Source: Coraliomargarita sinensis | GTDB taxonomy: Bacteria; Verrucomicrobiota; Verrucomicrobiia; Opitutales; Coraliomargaritaceae | DNA length: 64,000 nt | Assembly (NCBI RefSeq): GCF_003185655.1 | Contig: NZ_QHJQ01000010.1 | Location: forward strand, 56,238 to 120,237 | Direction: 5' to 3' | In this document: positions 1 through 9,071 of the stretch, piece by piece | Layout: the number at the start of each line of letters is the position of its first letter | Position numbering within the stretch: position 1 is the first letter of the stretch | The notes under the pieces: generated by a model | The model's database searches: none | Seen by the model: the letters and a program-made list of their open reading frames with translations, nothing else | What the model was told of the DNA's origin: nothing | Position numbers and translations under genes: made by a program

Positions 1-274
1 CGCCAGTGCCGTCGATTGGCATTCAGGACACACCTTCGACCTTGCTGGCGCAAGTTCGCTACAAAAACCTGTTTCCAAAATGATCAAAGTTTTTGCAAAG
101 TATTACACGATCATAACTTGATCGGGAACTATCTAGGTTGCCGCGAATGTCATATTGGACCCGACTGGCTTTTGATTTATCAGATAACTGATACGACTTG
201 TTGTGGGATCGCACGGGCTCTCACAGCGAGCTGTTTAATTAGGCCCCCTGTCACCTTTTACCTTCAGAAGTCCA
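1..274. other. Intergenic left edge, no gene recognised
   Basis: No convincing coding region is visible. A small dyad (CGATCA, 5-nt loop, TGATCG) lies at 108-124. Bases 4-18 are identical to 7562-7576, another intergenic position. No clear terminator follows the gspB-like gene that ends at 275 on the minus strand. Confidence 0.5.
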
Positions 275-976
275 CTAAATACGCTTCATGTACTTCTTGC
301 CGTTTTCGTCGACGAAGAGGATGCGCTTTTCCTGAATGATCATGACCTTTAGGCCGAGGGCGTAGTTCACGTATTCGCCGACAGAGTAAGATTTACCGTT
401 AAGAATGACTTTGCTTTCGCTATCGGAAAGCCGCACTCCGTTGACTTTTGACTGGGTAAGCCAGTCGATAATCTCCTGACTGGGCTTTGCCGCAGCGCGC
501 GCCGCCGCTTCTTCCGCGGCTTTGGCCTCAGCCGCCGCTTTGGCTTCGGCGGCCTCGCGGGCCTTGCGCAATTCGTCAACAACAGTCGGGGTGGCTTCCT
601 GCTCCAAAGGTGGTGTTTGTGTTGAGGCCACGGCAGGCGGTGCCAGCGGTTCAAGTGGCTCAGACGTCTTCTCCGCAGTTTGCCCGGGCTTTGGCTGCTC
701 GGGCGGCGCTTCCCCGGCTGGATTTTCCGTCTTAGTCGTCGGCGGCTGCTGGGCGAGAGGTGCGGGGTCATCACCTTTTAGAACCACTACGCTGAGCCCG
801 GCGACCAGTCCCAGAAGCAAGGCAACGGCGGCAATCAATCCAATGAGCAGGCCGGGTTTCATTCCGCTTCCGCTTGCCGGAGCGGCCGTGGAAGGTCCGT
901 TGGCATCGCGATCCCCCATCCGTGTGGGGGTGCGGTCGCGTTGAGCTTTACGCAGTGCTTGGTTGATCAGGGACAT
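275..976 (-). CDS. GspB-like type II secretion accessory protein
   Basis: This is a 233-residue inner-membrane protein. A short cytoplasmic N-terminus beginning [12 protein letters not shown] is followed by one membrane helix at about 42-66, a Pro/Glu-rich linker at 70-135, an Ala/Lys/Glu-rich helix, and a C-terminal domain at 168-233. That domain has the pattern [17 protein letters not shown] and then YSVGEYV, as in GspB C-terminal domains. In the family, GspB works with the ATPase GspA to help place the secretin in the outer membrane through peptidoglycan. The ATPase gene lies 64 bp upstream on the same strand, which supports the call. Other type II secretion genes are not in the window, so the machine served is unknown. 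Confidence 0.75.
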   Translation of the reverse strand: MSLINQALRKAQRDRTPTRMGDRDANGPSTAAPASGSGMKPGLLIGLIAAVALLLGLVAGLSVVVLKGDDPAPLAQQPPTTKTENPAGEAPPEQPKPGQTAEKTSEPLEPLAPPAVASTQTPPLEQEATPTVVDELRKAREAAEAKAAAEAKAAEEAAARAAAKPSQEIIDWLTQSKVNGVRLSDSESKVILNGKSYSVGEYVNYALGLKVMIIQEKRILFVDENGKKYMKRI

Positions 977-1040
977 GTTTTGATAAATGAGTAATGACTA
1001 AAAGCTAATGCCTAATGACTGTAGGCTAACGAGCCGTTCG

Positions 1041-1862
1041 CTATTTCCTGTGTAAACGATTGATGTCTTTCAGGGCCTTGCGCACGTCCCACCAGTTTAC
1101 CTCGTTGCCGTTGCGGATGAAAGTGGAGAGGAGGGACTTGTCGCAGATATTGTTGATCATTCGCGGGATGCCCAGACTGCCGTCGGCGATCTTTTTCACG
1201 GCACGCTGCGTGAACTGGATACGGCCGTTGCTGCCGGCCAGCGTGAGCCGGTGGTTGATATAGAGCTGCACTTCCTGGGCGTTGAGTGGCTTGAGGTCGT
1301 AGTGCACCAGCACGCGTTGCCGTAGCTGCCGCAGGCGTTCCTCCTTGAGCTTGATGTTCAGCTCCGGCTGGCCCATGAGAATGATTTGCAGCAGCTTTTG
1401 GTCGTAGGTTTCCAGATTGGAGAGCATCCGCAGCATTTCCATAACCTCGAAGGAGAGGTTTTGTGCCTCATCGATGATCACTACGATCTCCCGCCCGGCG
1501 TGGATGCGCTCGAGCAGGGCGTCGTTCATTTTGTCGAGCAGGTCGTTTTTCGAGCGCGCTTTCACCTCTTCGCCCAGTTCTTTCATGATGCCGCGCAGCA
1601 GCTGGGTTTCGGAAACCCGGGGATTGAGGAGAAGGGCGGTGTCGACTTCCTCGCGCGATTCGAGCTCTTCCAGCAGTTTTCGGCACAGGGTAGTCTTTCC
1701 GCAGCCGACTTCTCCGGTCAGGACGATGAAGCCCTTTTTGTCTTCGATACCATAGCGCAGGTGCTGTAGCGCCTCCTCGTGGGTGGGGCTGAGGAAAAGA
1801 AAACGCGGGTTGGGCGTTACGTGGAAGGGCATTTCCGTGAATCCAAAGTAATCCTGATACAT
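1041..1862 (-). CDS. ExeA/GspA-family AAA ATPase
   Basis: This is a 273-residue ATPase. The start MYQDYFGFTEMPFHVTPNP at 1862 is the family's usual N-terminus; the open frame extends 18 codons further only with a TTG start. Walker A GEVGCGKTT lies at about residues 50-58 and Walker B IVVIIDEAQ at about 126-134. The C-terminal part, with HRLTLAG and GIPRMINNICD, matches the AAA lid of ExeA-like proteins. In the family these ATPases act at the inner membrane with GspB in assembly of secretion channels or pili. It is divergent from the FtsB-like gene at 1920 and lies upstream of the gspB-like gene, probably in one operon. Confidence 0.85.
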   Translation of the reverse strand: MYQDYFGFTEMPFHVTPNPRFLFLSPTHEEALQHLRYGIEDKKGFIVLTGEVGCGKTTLCRKLLEELESREEVDTALLLNPRVSETQLLRGIMKELGEEVKARSKNDLLDKMNDALLERIHAGREIVVIIDEAQNLSFEVMEMLRMLSNLETYDQKLLQIILMGQPELNIKLKEERLRQLRQRVLVHYDLKPLNAQEVQLYINHRLTLAGSNGRIQFTQRAVKKIADGSLGIPRMINNICDKSLLSTFIRNGNEVNWWDVRKALKDINRLHRK

Positions 1863-1919
1863 GGCTGGACTTAAATTACCCTTTTCAATGGATATAAAAT
1901 CAACTTCTCTAAGCAAGGT

Positions 1920-2225
1920 ATGCCGAGAAACTCCGCACAGCGTAAAGAGCGCGTTCTGTTAATCATGCTATTGGGCATGCTGGGCGTGTTGGTCGTCTTT
2001 TTCGGGGGGCTGTTGCTGAAAACTCACCGGGAGTTTGAGAACTTTAAGGCCCGACAAGTTAGAATTGAGTCGAAACTCATACAAGCTCGAAAAGAGTTCG
2101 AGCAGAAGGAGGCTTACCTTTCGCGTTTGCTGGAAGATCCTGAATTTCTGGAGCGAGTGGTTCGCGAACGGCTCGGCTACTCGCGCCCGGATGAGTTGCT
2201 CTTTCGCTTCTCCGAGGACCCCTGA
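1920..2225 (+). CDS. FtsB/DivIC-like septum formation initiator
   Basis: This is a 101-residue bitopic membrane protein with a basic N-terminus (MPRNSAQRKER), one membrane helix at about 12-34, and a coiled coil at about 36-72. It ends with a short segment LEDPEFLERVVRERLGYSR, the family's DP.....A...LG.....E pattern in variant form. FtsB/DivIC proteins are part of the FtsQ-FtsL-FtsB divisome subcomplex. The ATG lies just after AAGCAAGG. The divergent ExeA-family gene shares the promoter region. Downstream is the UDP-sugar pyrophosphorylase. Confidence 0.8.
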   Translation: MPRNSAQRKERVLLIMLLGMLGVLVVFFGGLLLKTHREFENFKARQVRIESKLIQARKEFEQKEAYLSRLLEDPEFLERVVRERLGYSRPDELLFRFSEDP

Positions 2226-2346
2226 TCGCGCATTTTCCCGGCCGAGCCTGATTTTAACGATGAATTTACCCGGCTGATGGTTCGAAGTTTGCCTTTTGCC
2301 TCCCGAGTTTTTAACAGAACCGCTGACGATCAACCCAGGTAATCTT

Positions 2347-3765
2347 ATGCATTCGCTCATCACTCAATTTGAACAAGCCGGCCAGGGGCAGGTGTTTCGT
2401 TTCTTTGACGAACTCGACGATTCGGGAAAGGAAAAGTTGCTGGCCCAGGCCGGCACGATCGATTTGGAGGAGGTCGGCACTCTGGTCCAGGAACATGTGC
2501 TGGGGGATTCGCATGCCTCCGTGAATTTGGACGGTCTCGAGCCAGCTCCCTATATCGCGCTGCCGAATAATGAGGCCAGTGCCACTGAATGGCACCGCGC
2601 TTTCGAAGCCGGTGCCGAGGCCATTCGATGGGGACGGGTCGCCGCCTTTACCGTGGCGGGCGGCCAAGGGACACGCCTGGGCTACGATGGGCCCAAGGGC
2701 ACCTATCCCGTGACGCCTCTGACCCGTAAGTCCCTGTTCCAGGTTTTTGCGGAAAAGATCATGCGTTCGGGTGAGCGCTTCGGGGTCACGATCCCCTGGT
2801 TCATCCTGACCAGTGAGATAAACAATGTGGCCACGGTGGCGGCATTTGAGGAGAACGACTACTTCGGACTGCCCAAGGACAGCGTCCATTTTATCGTTCA
2901 GGGCCTTGTGCCGGCAGTGGATCTGCAGGGTAAAATTCTACTCTCGGAAAAAGGAAGAATAGCCATGACTCCGGACGGTCACGGTGGATCCTTGAGAGCT
3001 TTGGCCCGTAGCGGGGCTGTGGATACCATGAAATCCCATGGTGTCGATATTATCAGCTATTTTCAGGTGGATAATCCCATCGTGCAATGCGTTGATCCTG
3101 CCTTCGTGGGCTTCCACGTCCTGGGCCAGTCGGAGCTCTCCAGTAAGATGGTGCCCAAGGCTTATGCGCTCGAGAAGGTCGGGCACTTTTGCACCCAGGA
3201 CGGTGTCACCAAGGTCATCGAATACAGCGATATGCCGGAATCGATGCAGGAAGAGTCCGATGCGGATGGCGGTATTCGCTTTAAGGCAGGCAGTGTGGCC
3301 ATACACATTTTCGACCGCGATTTTATTGCGCGCGCAGGCGGGGACTCTTCGGAGACCAAGTTGCCGTTTCACCGGGCCAATAAGAAAATCCCTTACGTCG
3401 ATGCGGACGGTTCTGTCGCGAGCCCGGATGAACCGAATGGCGTGAAGTTTGAGATGTTTGTCTTTGACGCGCTGCCGCTGGCCAAGAACCCGGTGATTAT
3501 CGAAGCGGCCCGGGGCGATGATTTCAGCCCGGTGAAGAATGCTGAAGGGATCGATTCCCCGCAATCCTGCAAGGAGGATCAGCTTCGCATGTTCACCCGC
3601 TGGCTGAATGCAGCCGGTGTTGAGATAAAAACGGACGACTCCGGCCTGCCGCCGTTCACCTTTGAGATCAGTCATCGGTTTGCCGCGGATGAGAAGGATT
3701 TTGTCGAGCGGTGGAACGGGCTTTCGTCCAAACCGGAAATCAAGGAGGGTACGATTATTGACTAG
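2347..3765 (+). CDS. UDP-sugar pyrophosphorylase, UAP1/UDPGP family
   Basis: This 472-residue nucleotidyltransferase of the eukaryote-like UDPGP fold is predicted to join UTP with a sugar 1-phosphate (GlcNAc-1-P or Glc-1-P) to give a UDP-sugar. The nucleotide loop AGGQGTRLGYDGPKG lies at about residues 104-118. Other family features are YFQVDNP near residue 240 and a C-terminal region with EISHRFAADEKDF. I chose the ATG at 2347; the open frame reaches 2296 only with a TTG start. The phosphohexomutase encoded at 4501 could supply its substrate. Whether GlcNAc-1-P or Glc-1-P is used cannot be told from sequence alone. Confidence 0.85.
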   Translation: MHSLITQFEQAGQGQVFRFFDELDDSGKEKLLAQAGTIDLEEVGTLVQEHVLGDSHASVNLDGLEPAPYIALPNNEASATEWHRAFEAGAEAIRWGRVAAFTVAGGQGTRLGYDGPKGTYPVTPLTRKSLFQVFAEKIMRSGERFGVTIPWFILTSEINNVATVAAFEENDYFGLPKDSVHFIVQGLVPAVDLQGKILLSEKGRIAMTPDGHGGSLRALARSGAVDTMKSHGVDIISYFQVDNPIVQCVDPAFVGFHVLGQSELSSKMVPKAYALEKVGHFCTQDGVTKVIEYSDMPESMQEESDADGGIRFKAGSVAIHIFDRDFIARAGGDSSETKLPFHRANKKIPYVDADGSVASPDEPNGVKFEMFVFDALPLAKNPVIIEAARGDDFSPVKNAEGIDSPQSCKEDQLRMFTRWLNAAGVEIKTDDSGLPPFTFEISHRFAADEKDFVERWNGLSSKPEIKEGTIID

Positions 3766-3803
3766 TCTTGCCAATTGCAGATTCTGATTCCAGCATCTAC
3801 TTG

Positions 3804-4118
3804 ATGTCGATCTTGGACACAGTTGATGCTGCCGCGCTTACGGAAGAGGCGATTCGGGCCATAGCCGACCGAACTCTGCCCCATGACAAGCTCGTGCTTT
3901 TCGGATCGCGTGCGCGTGGTGATGCCCGGGCCCGCAGCGATTTCGACTTGGCGGTTTTTCCGCAAACGGGTTTTGCCGATGAAGACCTGATTCGGTTTAC
4001 TGATGCGCTGGAGCGGTCTTCTAAGATTATTTATCCACTGGATACCGTCGATACCCGCACCGTTTCTCCTGCAACGCTTGAAAAAATTGATAACGAGGGC
4101 CGTGTATGGAAAAATTAA
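3804..4118 (+). CDS. mntA: MntA-like minimal nucleotidyltransferase antitoxin
   Basis: This 104-residue protein has the perfect minimal-nucleotidyltransferase signature GS-X10-DXD at about residues 34-48 (GSRARGDARARSDFD) and a further acidic strand with PLDTVDT. In established type VII toxin-antitoxin pairs, MntA AMPylates a tyrosine of the HEPN toxin and so silences it. The ATG at 3804 is preferred; an in-frame TTG exists at 3768. The stop overlaps the start of the HEPN gene (ATG at 4106), so the two are translationally coupled. The pair sits between two sugar-nucleotide enzyme genes on the same strand. Confidence 0.88.
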   Translation: MSILDTVDAAALTEEAIRAIADRTLPHDKLVLFGSRARGDARARSDFDLAVFPQTGFADEDLIRFTDALERSSKIIYPLDTVDTRTVSPATLEKIDNEGRVWKN

Positions 4119-4492
4119 TTCAGGCACGGCAGGCGGTTGCCGCTCTGGAAGACATCTTGGAGGAACCATTCAGTGTGATTGTGCGGGATGCTACCATTCA
4201 GCGAGTCGAATTCAGTTCGGAAGCCGTTTGGAAAGCGGCTCGCGAGTGGCTATACACGCAAGAATCGATCGAAGCGAATCATCCGCGCGGCAGTTTTCGT
4301 GAGTTGTTCCGAATTGGTCAAATGGATGAAGCGCTCTCAATGAAATTGCTCGATTGGATCGATGACCGCAATCGCACGAGCCACGCCTACGTCGAAGCAC
4401 TTGCTCAGGCAGTTTTCGAAAAAATTCCACAGCACCTGCAAACGCTGAAGTCCGTTTTGCGGGTGATTCAACAGAGCGATTCTATAAAATAA
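4106..4492 (+). CDS. hepT: HepT-like HEPN toxin (HI0074 family)
   Basis: This is a 128-residue all-helical HEPN-domain protein. The catalytic/modified motif R-X4-H-X-Y is intact at residues 88-95 (RNRTSHAY), which in characterised HepT toxins is the RNase centre plus the tyrosine AMPylated by MntA. It begins 12 nt inside the mntA-like gene, as usual for this module. The gene ends 8 bp before the phosphohexomutase start, so the module may be co-transcribed with it. Both members look intact, so I infer a functional type VII system. Confidence 0.88.
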   Translation: MEKLIQARQAVAALEDILEEPFSVIVRDATIQRVEFSSEAVWKAAREWLYTQESIEANHPRGSFRELFRIGQMDEALSMKLLDWIDDRNRTSHAYVEALAQAVFEKIPQHLQTLKSVLRVIQQSDSIK

Positions 4493-4500
4493 ATCCAGAG

Positions 4501-6465
4501 ATGTCTATAATCGAGAAAGCGCAATCCGCAGCGGACGAGGGCAAGCTCCTCGACAGTGCCGTCGAAAATCTAAAAGTCTGGGCTTCGGCCGAGTTTCTGC
4601 CGGAATGGGTCGGCGCCAGTATCAGCGAGCTCGTGGAGCAGGAGGCTTGGGACGAACTCAACGACCGTTTCTACAAGAACATGGCTTTTGGGACCGGTGG
4701 TATCCGGGGGCGGACGATCGGGCGTGTGTCCTCGTCGGTGGAAATCGGGAACGAAGGTCCGCAAGGTACGCCCGAACACGCGGCGGTGGGGACCAACGTG
4801 CTGAACGACTTTAACATCATTAAAGCTACCATCGGTCTTTTCCGTTACTGCGAGAAATATCTTCGCGAGAGCGGCCGCCATGACCTGCCGCGTTTCATAA
4901 TCGCTCATGACGTGCGACACTTTTCCCGCCACTTCTGTGAGCTTGCGGCCTCAACCTGGTGCAAGCTCGGTGGACAAGCCCTGATTTTCGACGGGCCACG
5001 ATCGACCCCCCAGCTCAGCTTTTGTGTGCGCCAGTTTGAGGCGACTTGCGGTGCCGTGATTACGGCCAGCCACAATCCGCCGCATGACAACGGATTTAAA
5101 GCTTACTTCGAAGACGGTGCCCAGGTAGTGTCCCCGCACGCGGAGGGCATCGTCGACCTGGTCAATCAGGTGAAACTGGAGGAGCTGCCCGAGTTCCTCG
5201 AAGTGAATCTTGATCCGGTCGTTACGCTGCAACAGGAAGCGGACAAACCCTACCTGTCACTTCTTGATGAAATGGTCATCGACCGGGAAGTGATGCAGAA
5301 AGAAGCACCTAAGATTGTGTTTTCCCCTATCCACGGTACCGGGGCGATCAGTTCAGTGCCCGTTTTGGAAAAGCTTGGTGTCGAGGTGATCGAAGTGCCG
5401 GAACAAAGCGTCCTGGATCCCCGCTTTCCCACCGTGAAGTCGCCCAATCCGGAAAATGCCGAAGCTCTGGAGATGGCTATTGCCAAGGCAAACGAAACCG
5501 GTGCCGACGTGGTCGTTGCCACCGACCCGGATGCCGACCGCATGGGGGTTGCCGTCCGCAATCCTGAAGGGGAGATGGTCTTGCTGACCGGGAACCAGAT
5601 CGGCACCGTGCTGGCCGAATATCGCATTTCCACTTTGAAAGATGCGGAGATCCTTCCCGAGGACGGCACGGAGAGTGCCGCACTGATTAAGACCTTCGTC
5701 ACCAGTCCGATGCAGGAGTCCGTCGCGGATTGGCACGGGTTGAAGACGATCAATACCCTGACCGGCTTTAAGTGGATCGGCGAAAAACTCGCTGCTTACG
5801 AAGCAGAGATGAAAGCAAAGCTCCTGGAGAAGGAGGGCCTGGCTGTGGACTACGATGCCTGCGATGTTTGGACACGTGCCGATCTGCTTCTCGATTATTC
5901 CACCTACTTCGTCTTCGGAGGGGAGGAAAGTTACGGCTATCTCGCGACGGATAAACTGCGTGATAAAGATGCCAACGCAGCCGTTGTGATGTTCTGTGAA
6001 CTGGCGGCTTATCTGAAAGCCAACGAGATGACATTTCCGGAGTATCTCGACGCCCTTTATTTGCAGCACGGCTATTACGAGGAAAAAACCATCAATATCT
6101 ACTACGAAGGTGCGGCTGGCGCGCAGAAAATTAAGAACATCCTCGATTCATACCGCAGCAACCCGCCAAAGGCTTTTGGCGATGTCGAGGTTTCCGGATT
6201 CACGGACTTCGGTAAGGACGAGATTATAGATGCAGACGGCAAAAAGATACCGCCACAGGACTTCTACTTTCTCGAACTGGGCAACGGCTACAGCTTTGCC
6301 GTGAGAGGCTCCGGCACTGAGCCCAAGATTAAGTTCTACGTTTTCGGTCGTTCGGAAGTCAGTGAGCCCGAAGAGTTGCCATCAGTGAAAGAAGCTGCCG
6401 GAAAAGTGATGCAAGAAATGCTCGAAGCCATCGAAGCCGATGCCCGGAAGCGGGCGGAGGCATAA
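4501..6465 (+). CDS. Phosphoglucomutase/phosphomannomutase
   Basis: This 654-residue alpha-D-phosphohexomutase interconverts hexose 6- and 1-phosphates. All four family loops are visible: the phosphoserine loop TASHNPP near residue 185, the metal loop DPDADR near 340, the sugar loop GGEES near 473, and the phosphate loop RGSGTEPK near 601. It is longer than bacterial PgmB/GlmM types and resembles the long PGM2-like class. With the UDP-sugar pyrophosphorylase encoded at 2347 it would form a two-step route from hexose 6-phosphate to UDP-sugar, interrupted physically only by the toxin-antitoxin pair. Confidence 0.92.
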   Translation: MSIIEKAQSAADEGKLLDSAVENLKVWASAEFLPEWVGASISELVEQEAWDELNDRFYKNMAFGTGGIRGRTIGRVSSSVEIGNEGPQGTPEHAAVGTNVLNDFNIIKATIGLFRYCEKYLRESGRHDLPRFIIAHDVRHFSRHFCELAASTWCKLGGQALIFDGPRSTPQLSFCVRQFEATCGAVITASHNPPHDNGFKAYFEDGAQVVSPHAEGIVDLVNQVKLEELPEFLEVNLDPVVTLQQEADKPYLSLLDEMVIDREVMQKEAPKIVFSPIHGTGAISSVPVLEKLGVEVIEVPEQSVLDPRFPTVKSPNPENAEALEMAIAKANETGADVVVATDPDADRMGVAVRNPEGEMVLLTGNQIGTVLAEYRISTLKDAEILPEDGTESAALIKTFVTSPMQESVADWHGLKTINTLTGFKWIGEKLAAYEAEMKAKLLEKEGLAVDYDACDVWTRADLLLDYSTYFVFGGEESYGYLATDKLRDKDANAAVVMFCELAAYLKANEMTFPEYLDALYLQHGYYEEKTINIYYEGAAGAQKIKNILDSYRSNPPKAFGDVEVSGFTDFGKDEIIDADGKKIPPQDFYFLELGNGYSFAVRGSGTEPKIKFYVFGRSEVSEPEELPSVKEAAGKVMQEMLEAIEADARKRAEA

Positions 6466-6491
6466 GACATTACCGATATTATGTAGCTCCG

Positions 6492-7487
6492 ATGGTCAAA
6501 AGCCCCGTAATCCTTCTGGTGATTTTCTTTGCTGGTTCATGTTTTGGTGAAGTTCGGATATGGACGGATAAATCCGGTCGTGAGATTCGGGCAGAGTATG
6601 TGTCTGCGACAAAATACAAGGTGAAGTTCCGTCGGGTTTTAGACGACCGTGTCTTTAATGTTCCGATTACCTCGTTGTCCAGGGCGGATCAGGACTACGT
6701 AACGGGGAAATTAAAACGAGGTGAGACCGACCCTTATATTGTAAATAGCAACTCCCGGTTGGAGGAATTAAGCAAGTCCCAGGGCCCTCGTCCTGTTTCT
6801 ATTGGTGTGGGCGCGGTTCCGGATCGCACAAAGATTCCATCATTAGGTAAAGAGGAAATCGGAGAAAGATATCCATTCATCTATTCAACGTTTTTGAATA
6901 TTCTTATATGGTGGGGTGAAACGATTGCCCCGGAGATCATGCCCCATCAACGCAGGGATTCCTCAATCGAGCGAATTGCGGAGGATGTGGAACGCTATTT
7001 TGATCATAAATCCTGGTTTTATGGTTCTCTGGATCGGTATGCTGGAAAATATTCGAAGAGAAATTTGAAAGGATATGTTATCGTGAGCCACGGGAGGACC
7101 CATGCTCCGAGTCTTGAGGAACTCTCCAAGCTGACCGAAGGCTGGTATGGCGTGATTGCATGTTATCAACAGTACAAGCCGAACGCATCCGGAAGATTAA
7201 GACCTGTGAGAAGCCACTACTTTACATTTGTTGGTGTTCAGGGGCGTTCGCTGCTACAGAACTACATGGGAGTGCAGTATTCTTTTCTGATGAAAGATAA
7301 ATTATTAGCCGGTAGTCGTCTTGATGAAAACAAACGTCTGCGCCTGGCCAACTACAAGAAGGAGGGTTACCTTGAGGTGACGAATCCGGCACTTGTTCCG
7401 GGTAATCTCTTCGGAGAGGATGATGTGGTTGTGCTTGAGTCTGTCCTGGCTCTCGAATTATTGAAAATTCCTGAGAGGGAAGACTAA
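6492..7487 (+). CDS. Secreted SHD1-domain protein, unknown function
   Basis: This 331-residue protein has a signal peptide (about 1-20, ending GSCFG). An SHD1 (SLA1-homology-like) domain follows at about 21-75, recognised by RIWTDKSGREIRAEYV and VPITSLSRADQDYV; the domain is frequent in Planctomycetes and Verrucomicrobia. The remaining 250 residues are not recognised. A segment with GVIAC and, later, RSHYFTFVG is faintly reminiscent of papain-like/C39-like folds, but no catalytic set can be assigned. It follows the phosphohexomutase by 26 bp and may be a separate unit. Confidence 0.6.
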   Translation: MVKSPVILLVIFFAGSCFGEVRIWTDKSGREIRAEYVSATKYKVKFRRVLDDRVFNVPITSLSRADQDYVTGKLKRGETDPYIVNSNSRLEELSKSQGPRPVSIGVGAVPDRTKIPSLGKEEIGERYPFIYSTFLNILIWWGETIAPEIMPHQRRDSSIERIAEDVERYFDHKSWFYGSLDRYAGKYSKRNLKGYVIVSHGRTHAPSLEELSKLTEGWYGVIACYQQYKPNASGRLRPVRSHYFTFVGVQGRSLLQNYMGVQYSFLMKDKLLAGSRLDENKRLRLANYKKEGYLEVTNPALVPGNLFGEDDVVVLESVLALELLKIPERED

Positions 7488-7561
7488 GACAAGTGGTTCG
7501 ATACGACTAATATCTCCTACAGAAGGTGTGTTCTGGTAAATTGATGGTAGCGATGGCTCGG

Positions 7562-7576
7562 CAGTGCCGTCGATTG
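7562..7576. repeat. 15-bp intergenic repeat, second copy of bases 4-18
   Basis: The 15-mer CAGTGCCGTCGATTG occurs at 4-18 and again here, both in non-coding DNA about 7.5 kb apart. It may be part of a dispersed intergenic repeat. Two copies are not enough to say more. Confidence 0.3.
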
Positions 7577-7588
7577 TCGGGCCGGGGT

Positions 7589-7619
7589 AAAAAAAAGGTG
7601 CTTCCCGAAGGAAGCACCT
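7589..7619 (-). terminator. Intrinsic terminator of the fasciclin gene
   Basis: A perfect 10-bp stem (AGGTGCTTCC / GGAAGCACCT) with a 4-nt loop is followed, on the minus strand, by a run of at least seven T residues. It lies 22 bp after the stop of the minus-strand fasciclin gene and is a textbook rho-independent terminator. Confidence 0.92.
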
Positions 7620-7640
7620 GAAAGAGTGGTTGGAGTCTTA

Positions 7641-8171
7641 TTAGGACTCGGGGAGAATGACTTTGTCGATCACGTGGATGATGCCGTTACTGGCCTTCAC
7701 ATCAGTTTTTACGACGTTTGCACCTTCGACCATAACCTTGCCGTCCTTGACGGTAATTGTAGCGGTCTGGCCGTTGACGGTAGGTGCTTCACCAGCTTTG
7801 ACGTCCTTGGCTTTTACCTTGGCCGGGACCACGTGGTAGGTAAGGATGGCGACCAACTGATCTTTATTCTCGGGTTTCAGGAGGCTCGCAACCGTTCCCT
7901 CCGGTAATGCGGCGAACGCTTCGTCCGTCGGGGCGAACACTGTAAACGGACCTTCGCCACTGAGTGTCTCGACAAGACCTGCCGCTTTGACCGCAGCAAC
8001 AAGTGTTTCGAAACTACCTGCAGCCACAGCTGTCTCAACGATGTTGGCTTTTTTCTTGTGAGATGATTTGTCGCTGTGTCCGCCTGCGCCGCAGCTGCCA
8101 CAGTGTGCATACAATCCCGCTGCCGGGATTGCCAAACTCGCAACGATAAGTGTGATAATTGTCTTATTCAT
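7641..8171 (-). CDS. Secreted fasciclin (FAS1) domain protein
   Basis: This 176-residue protein has an N-terminal signal peptide (about 1-22), a short Cys/His/Lys-rich spacer ([19 protein letters not shown]) and a single FAS1 domain at about 45-175. The conserved FAS1 boxes are clear: [15 protein letters not shown] (H1 region), YHVVP, and [13 protein letters not shown] at the end. Such proteins are extracellular or periplasmic adhesion or matrix proteins. The Cys/His spacer could bind metal, but that is a guess. It has its own terminator and a 183-bp upstream region with a short dyad, so it is probably monocistronic. Confidence 0.9.
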   Translation of the reverse strand: MNKTIITLIVASLAIPAAGLYAHCGSCGAGGHSDKSSHKKKANIVETAVAAGSFETLVAAVKAAGLVETLSGEGPFTVFAPTDEAFAALPEGTVASLLKPENKDQLVAILTYHVVPAKVKAKDVKAGEAPTVNGQTATITVKDGKVMVEGANVVKTDVKASNGIIHVIDKVILPES

Positions 8172-8252
8172 TTCTATTCCCTTATTTGGTTTTCTGTTTA
8201 TTTGCGATGTTGCGTGTTAGGAATAACTAGTCGCCAGCATCGTTATATACTT

Positions 8253-8269
8253 ACAGAAAACCTTTCTGT
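8253..8269. promoter_or_regulatory. 17-bp dyad upstream of the fasciclin gene
   Basis: ACAGAAA and TTTCTGT form a perfect 7-bp inverted repeat with a 3-nt centre, 82-98 bp upstream of the fasciclin start codon. The size and place suit an operator, but no regulator can be named. Confidence 0.35.
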
Positions 8270-8354
8270 ATCTTCGGGGGCCTGGAGCCATTGCCGATGA
8301 ATGATTGAATCGAGGGCAGGCTCTCGTCGCATGCCGGTGGCCTTTCGCCGCCGC

Positions 8355-9071
8355 TTAATCGCCGCTGCTGGTGTCCATGATTTCCGTACCGGCTTGAGCG
8401 GTCGCGATCATGGCACTGTTCAAGCGGTTGCGCAGAACGAAGTAGGCTATCATCGCCGGGATGCCGATGGTCAGTCCGGTGGCCGTGGTAATCAAGGCTT
8501 CCCCGATGTCACCGGCCAGCAGTTCCGGTCGTCCCATCCCGCCGCGCCCGATGGTCTGGAAGGCGCTGATCATGCCGCTGACTGTGCCAAGTAGTCCGAT
8601 CATCGGTGCGACCGAAGCCACAACATTCAGGTAGGTCACCCATTGGCTGACGGAGTTTTCTTCCGCTTCCAGATTTTCCACAAAAAGCGCTTCGGCCTTC
8701 TCCCTGTCCTGGTCCAGTTTCGGAATGGTGGGGGCAAGGGCCCGACCAAGTAGGGTATTGTTCGAGCTGAGGGCGGCGGTACATTCTTTAACCGAGCCAT
8801 CGGAAAGGTGCTTGCTCGCAGAGTCGGTTTGTTCTTTTGTGTAGAACTTGCCTCTTTGGGTTTCTTTCCATGCGTAAAAAATCAGGAAGAACATTACGAG
8901 TGAGCAGATTCCGAGCGGATACATCGCCCATCCGCCCTGTTGAATCAATCCCCACAAGCTGAGATTGGCTTCCGTTGTTACCTTGGCCGATTCGGCACTC
9001 TGCGCCGAAAGACTGCAGATGGAAAGTATTAGAGCACAGGTAATGCGAAGGGAGTGTTTATTTAGCTTCAT
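8355..9071 (-). CDS. exbB: MotA/TolQ/ExbB proton channel family protein
   Basis: This 238-residue protein has an N-terminal signal-like segment (ending about SAQSAES) and three membrane helices at about 43-64, 150-172 and 190-212. The ExbB signature is clear: APMIGLLGTVSGMISAF and then ALITTATGLTIGIPAMIAY. ExbB/TolQ proteins form the proton-driven motor that energises TonB- or Tol-linked processes. The ATG at 9071 overlaps the end of the upstream TPR gene (9058), so it is translationally coupled to the two TPR genes. The usual partners ExbD/TolR and TonB are not downstream, where a 183-bp gap and the fasciclin gene follow. Confidence 0.9.
   Translation of the reverse strand: MKLNKHSLRITCALILSICSLSAQSAESAKVTTEANLSLWGLIQQGGWAMYPLGICSLVMFFLIFYAWKETQRGKFYTKEQTDSASKHLSDGSVKECTAALSSNNTLLGRALAPTIPKLDQDREKAEALFVENLEAEENSVSQWVTYLNVVASVAPMIGLLGTVSGMISAFQTIGRGGMGRPELLAGDIGEALITTATGLTIGIPAMIAYFVLRNRLNSAMIATAQAGTEIMDTSSGD

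Noticed and set aside
487..944. Plus-strand frames opposite the gspB-like gene
   Set aside because: They are Ala/Arg/Ser-rich antisense shadows of the Pro/Ala/Glu-rich linker.
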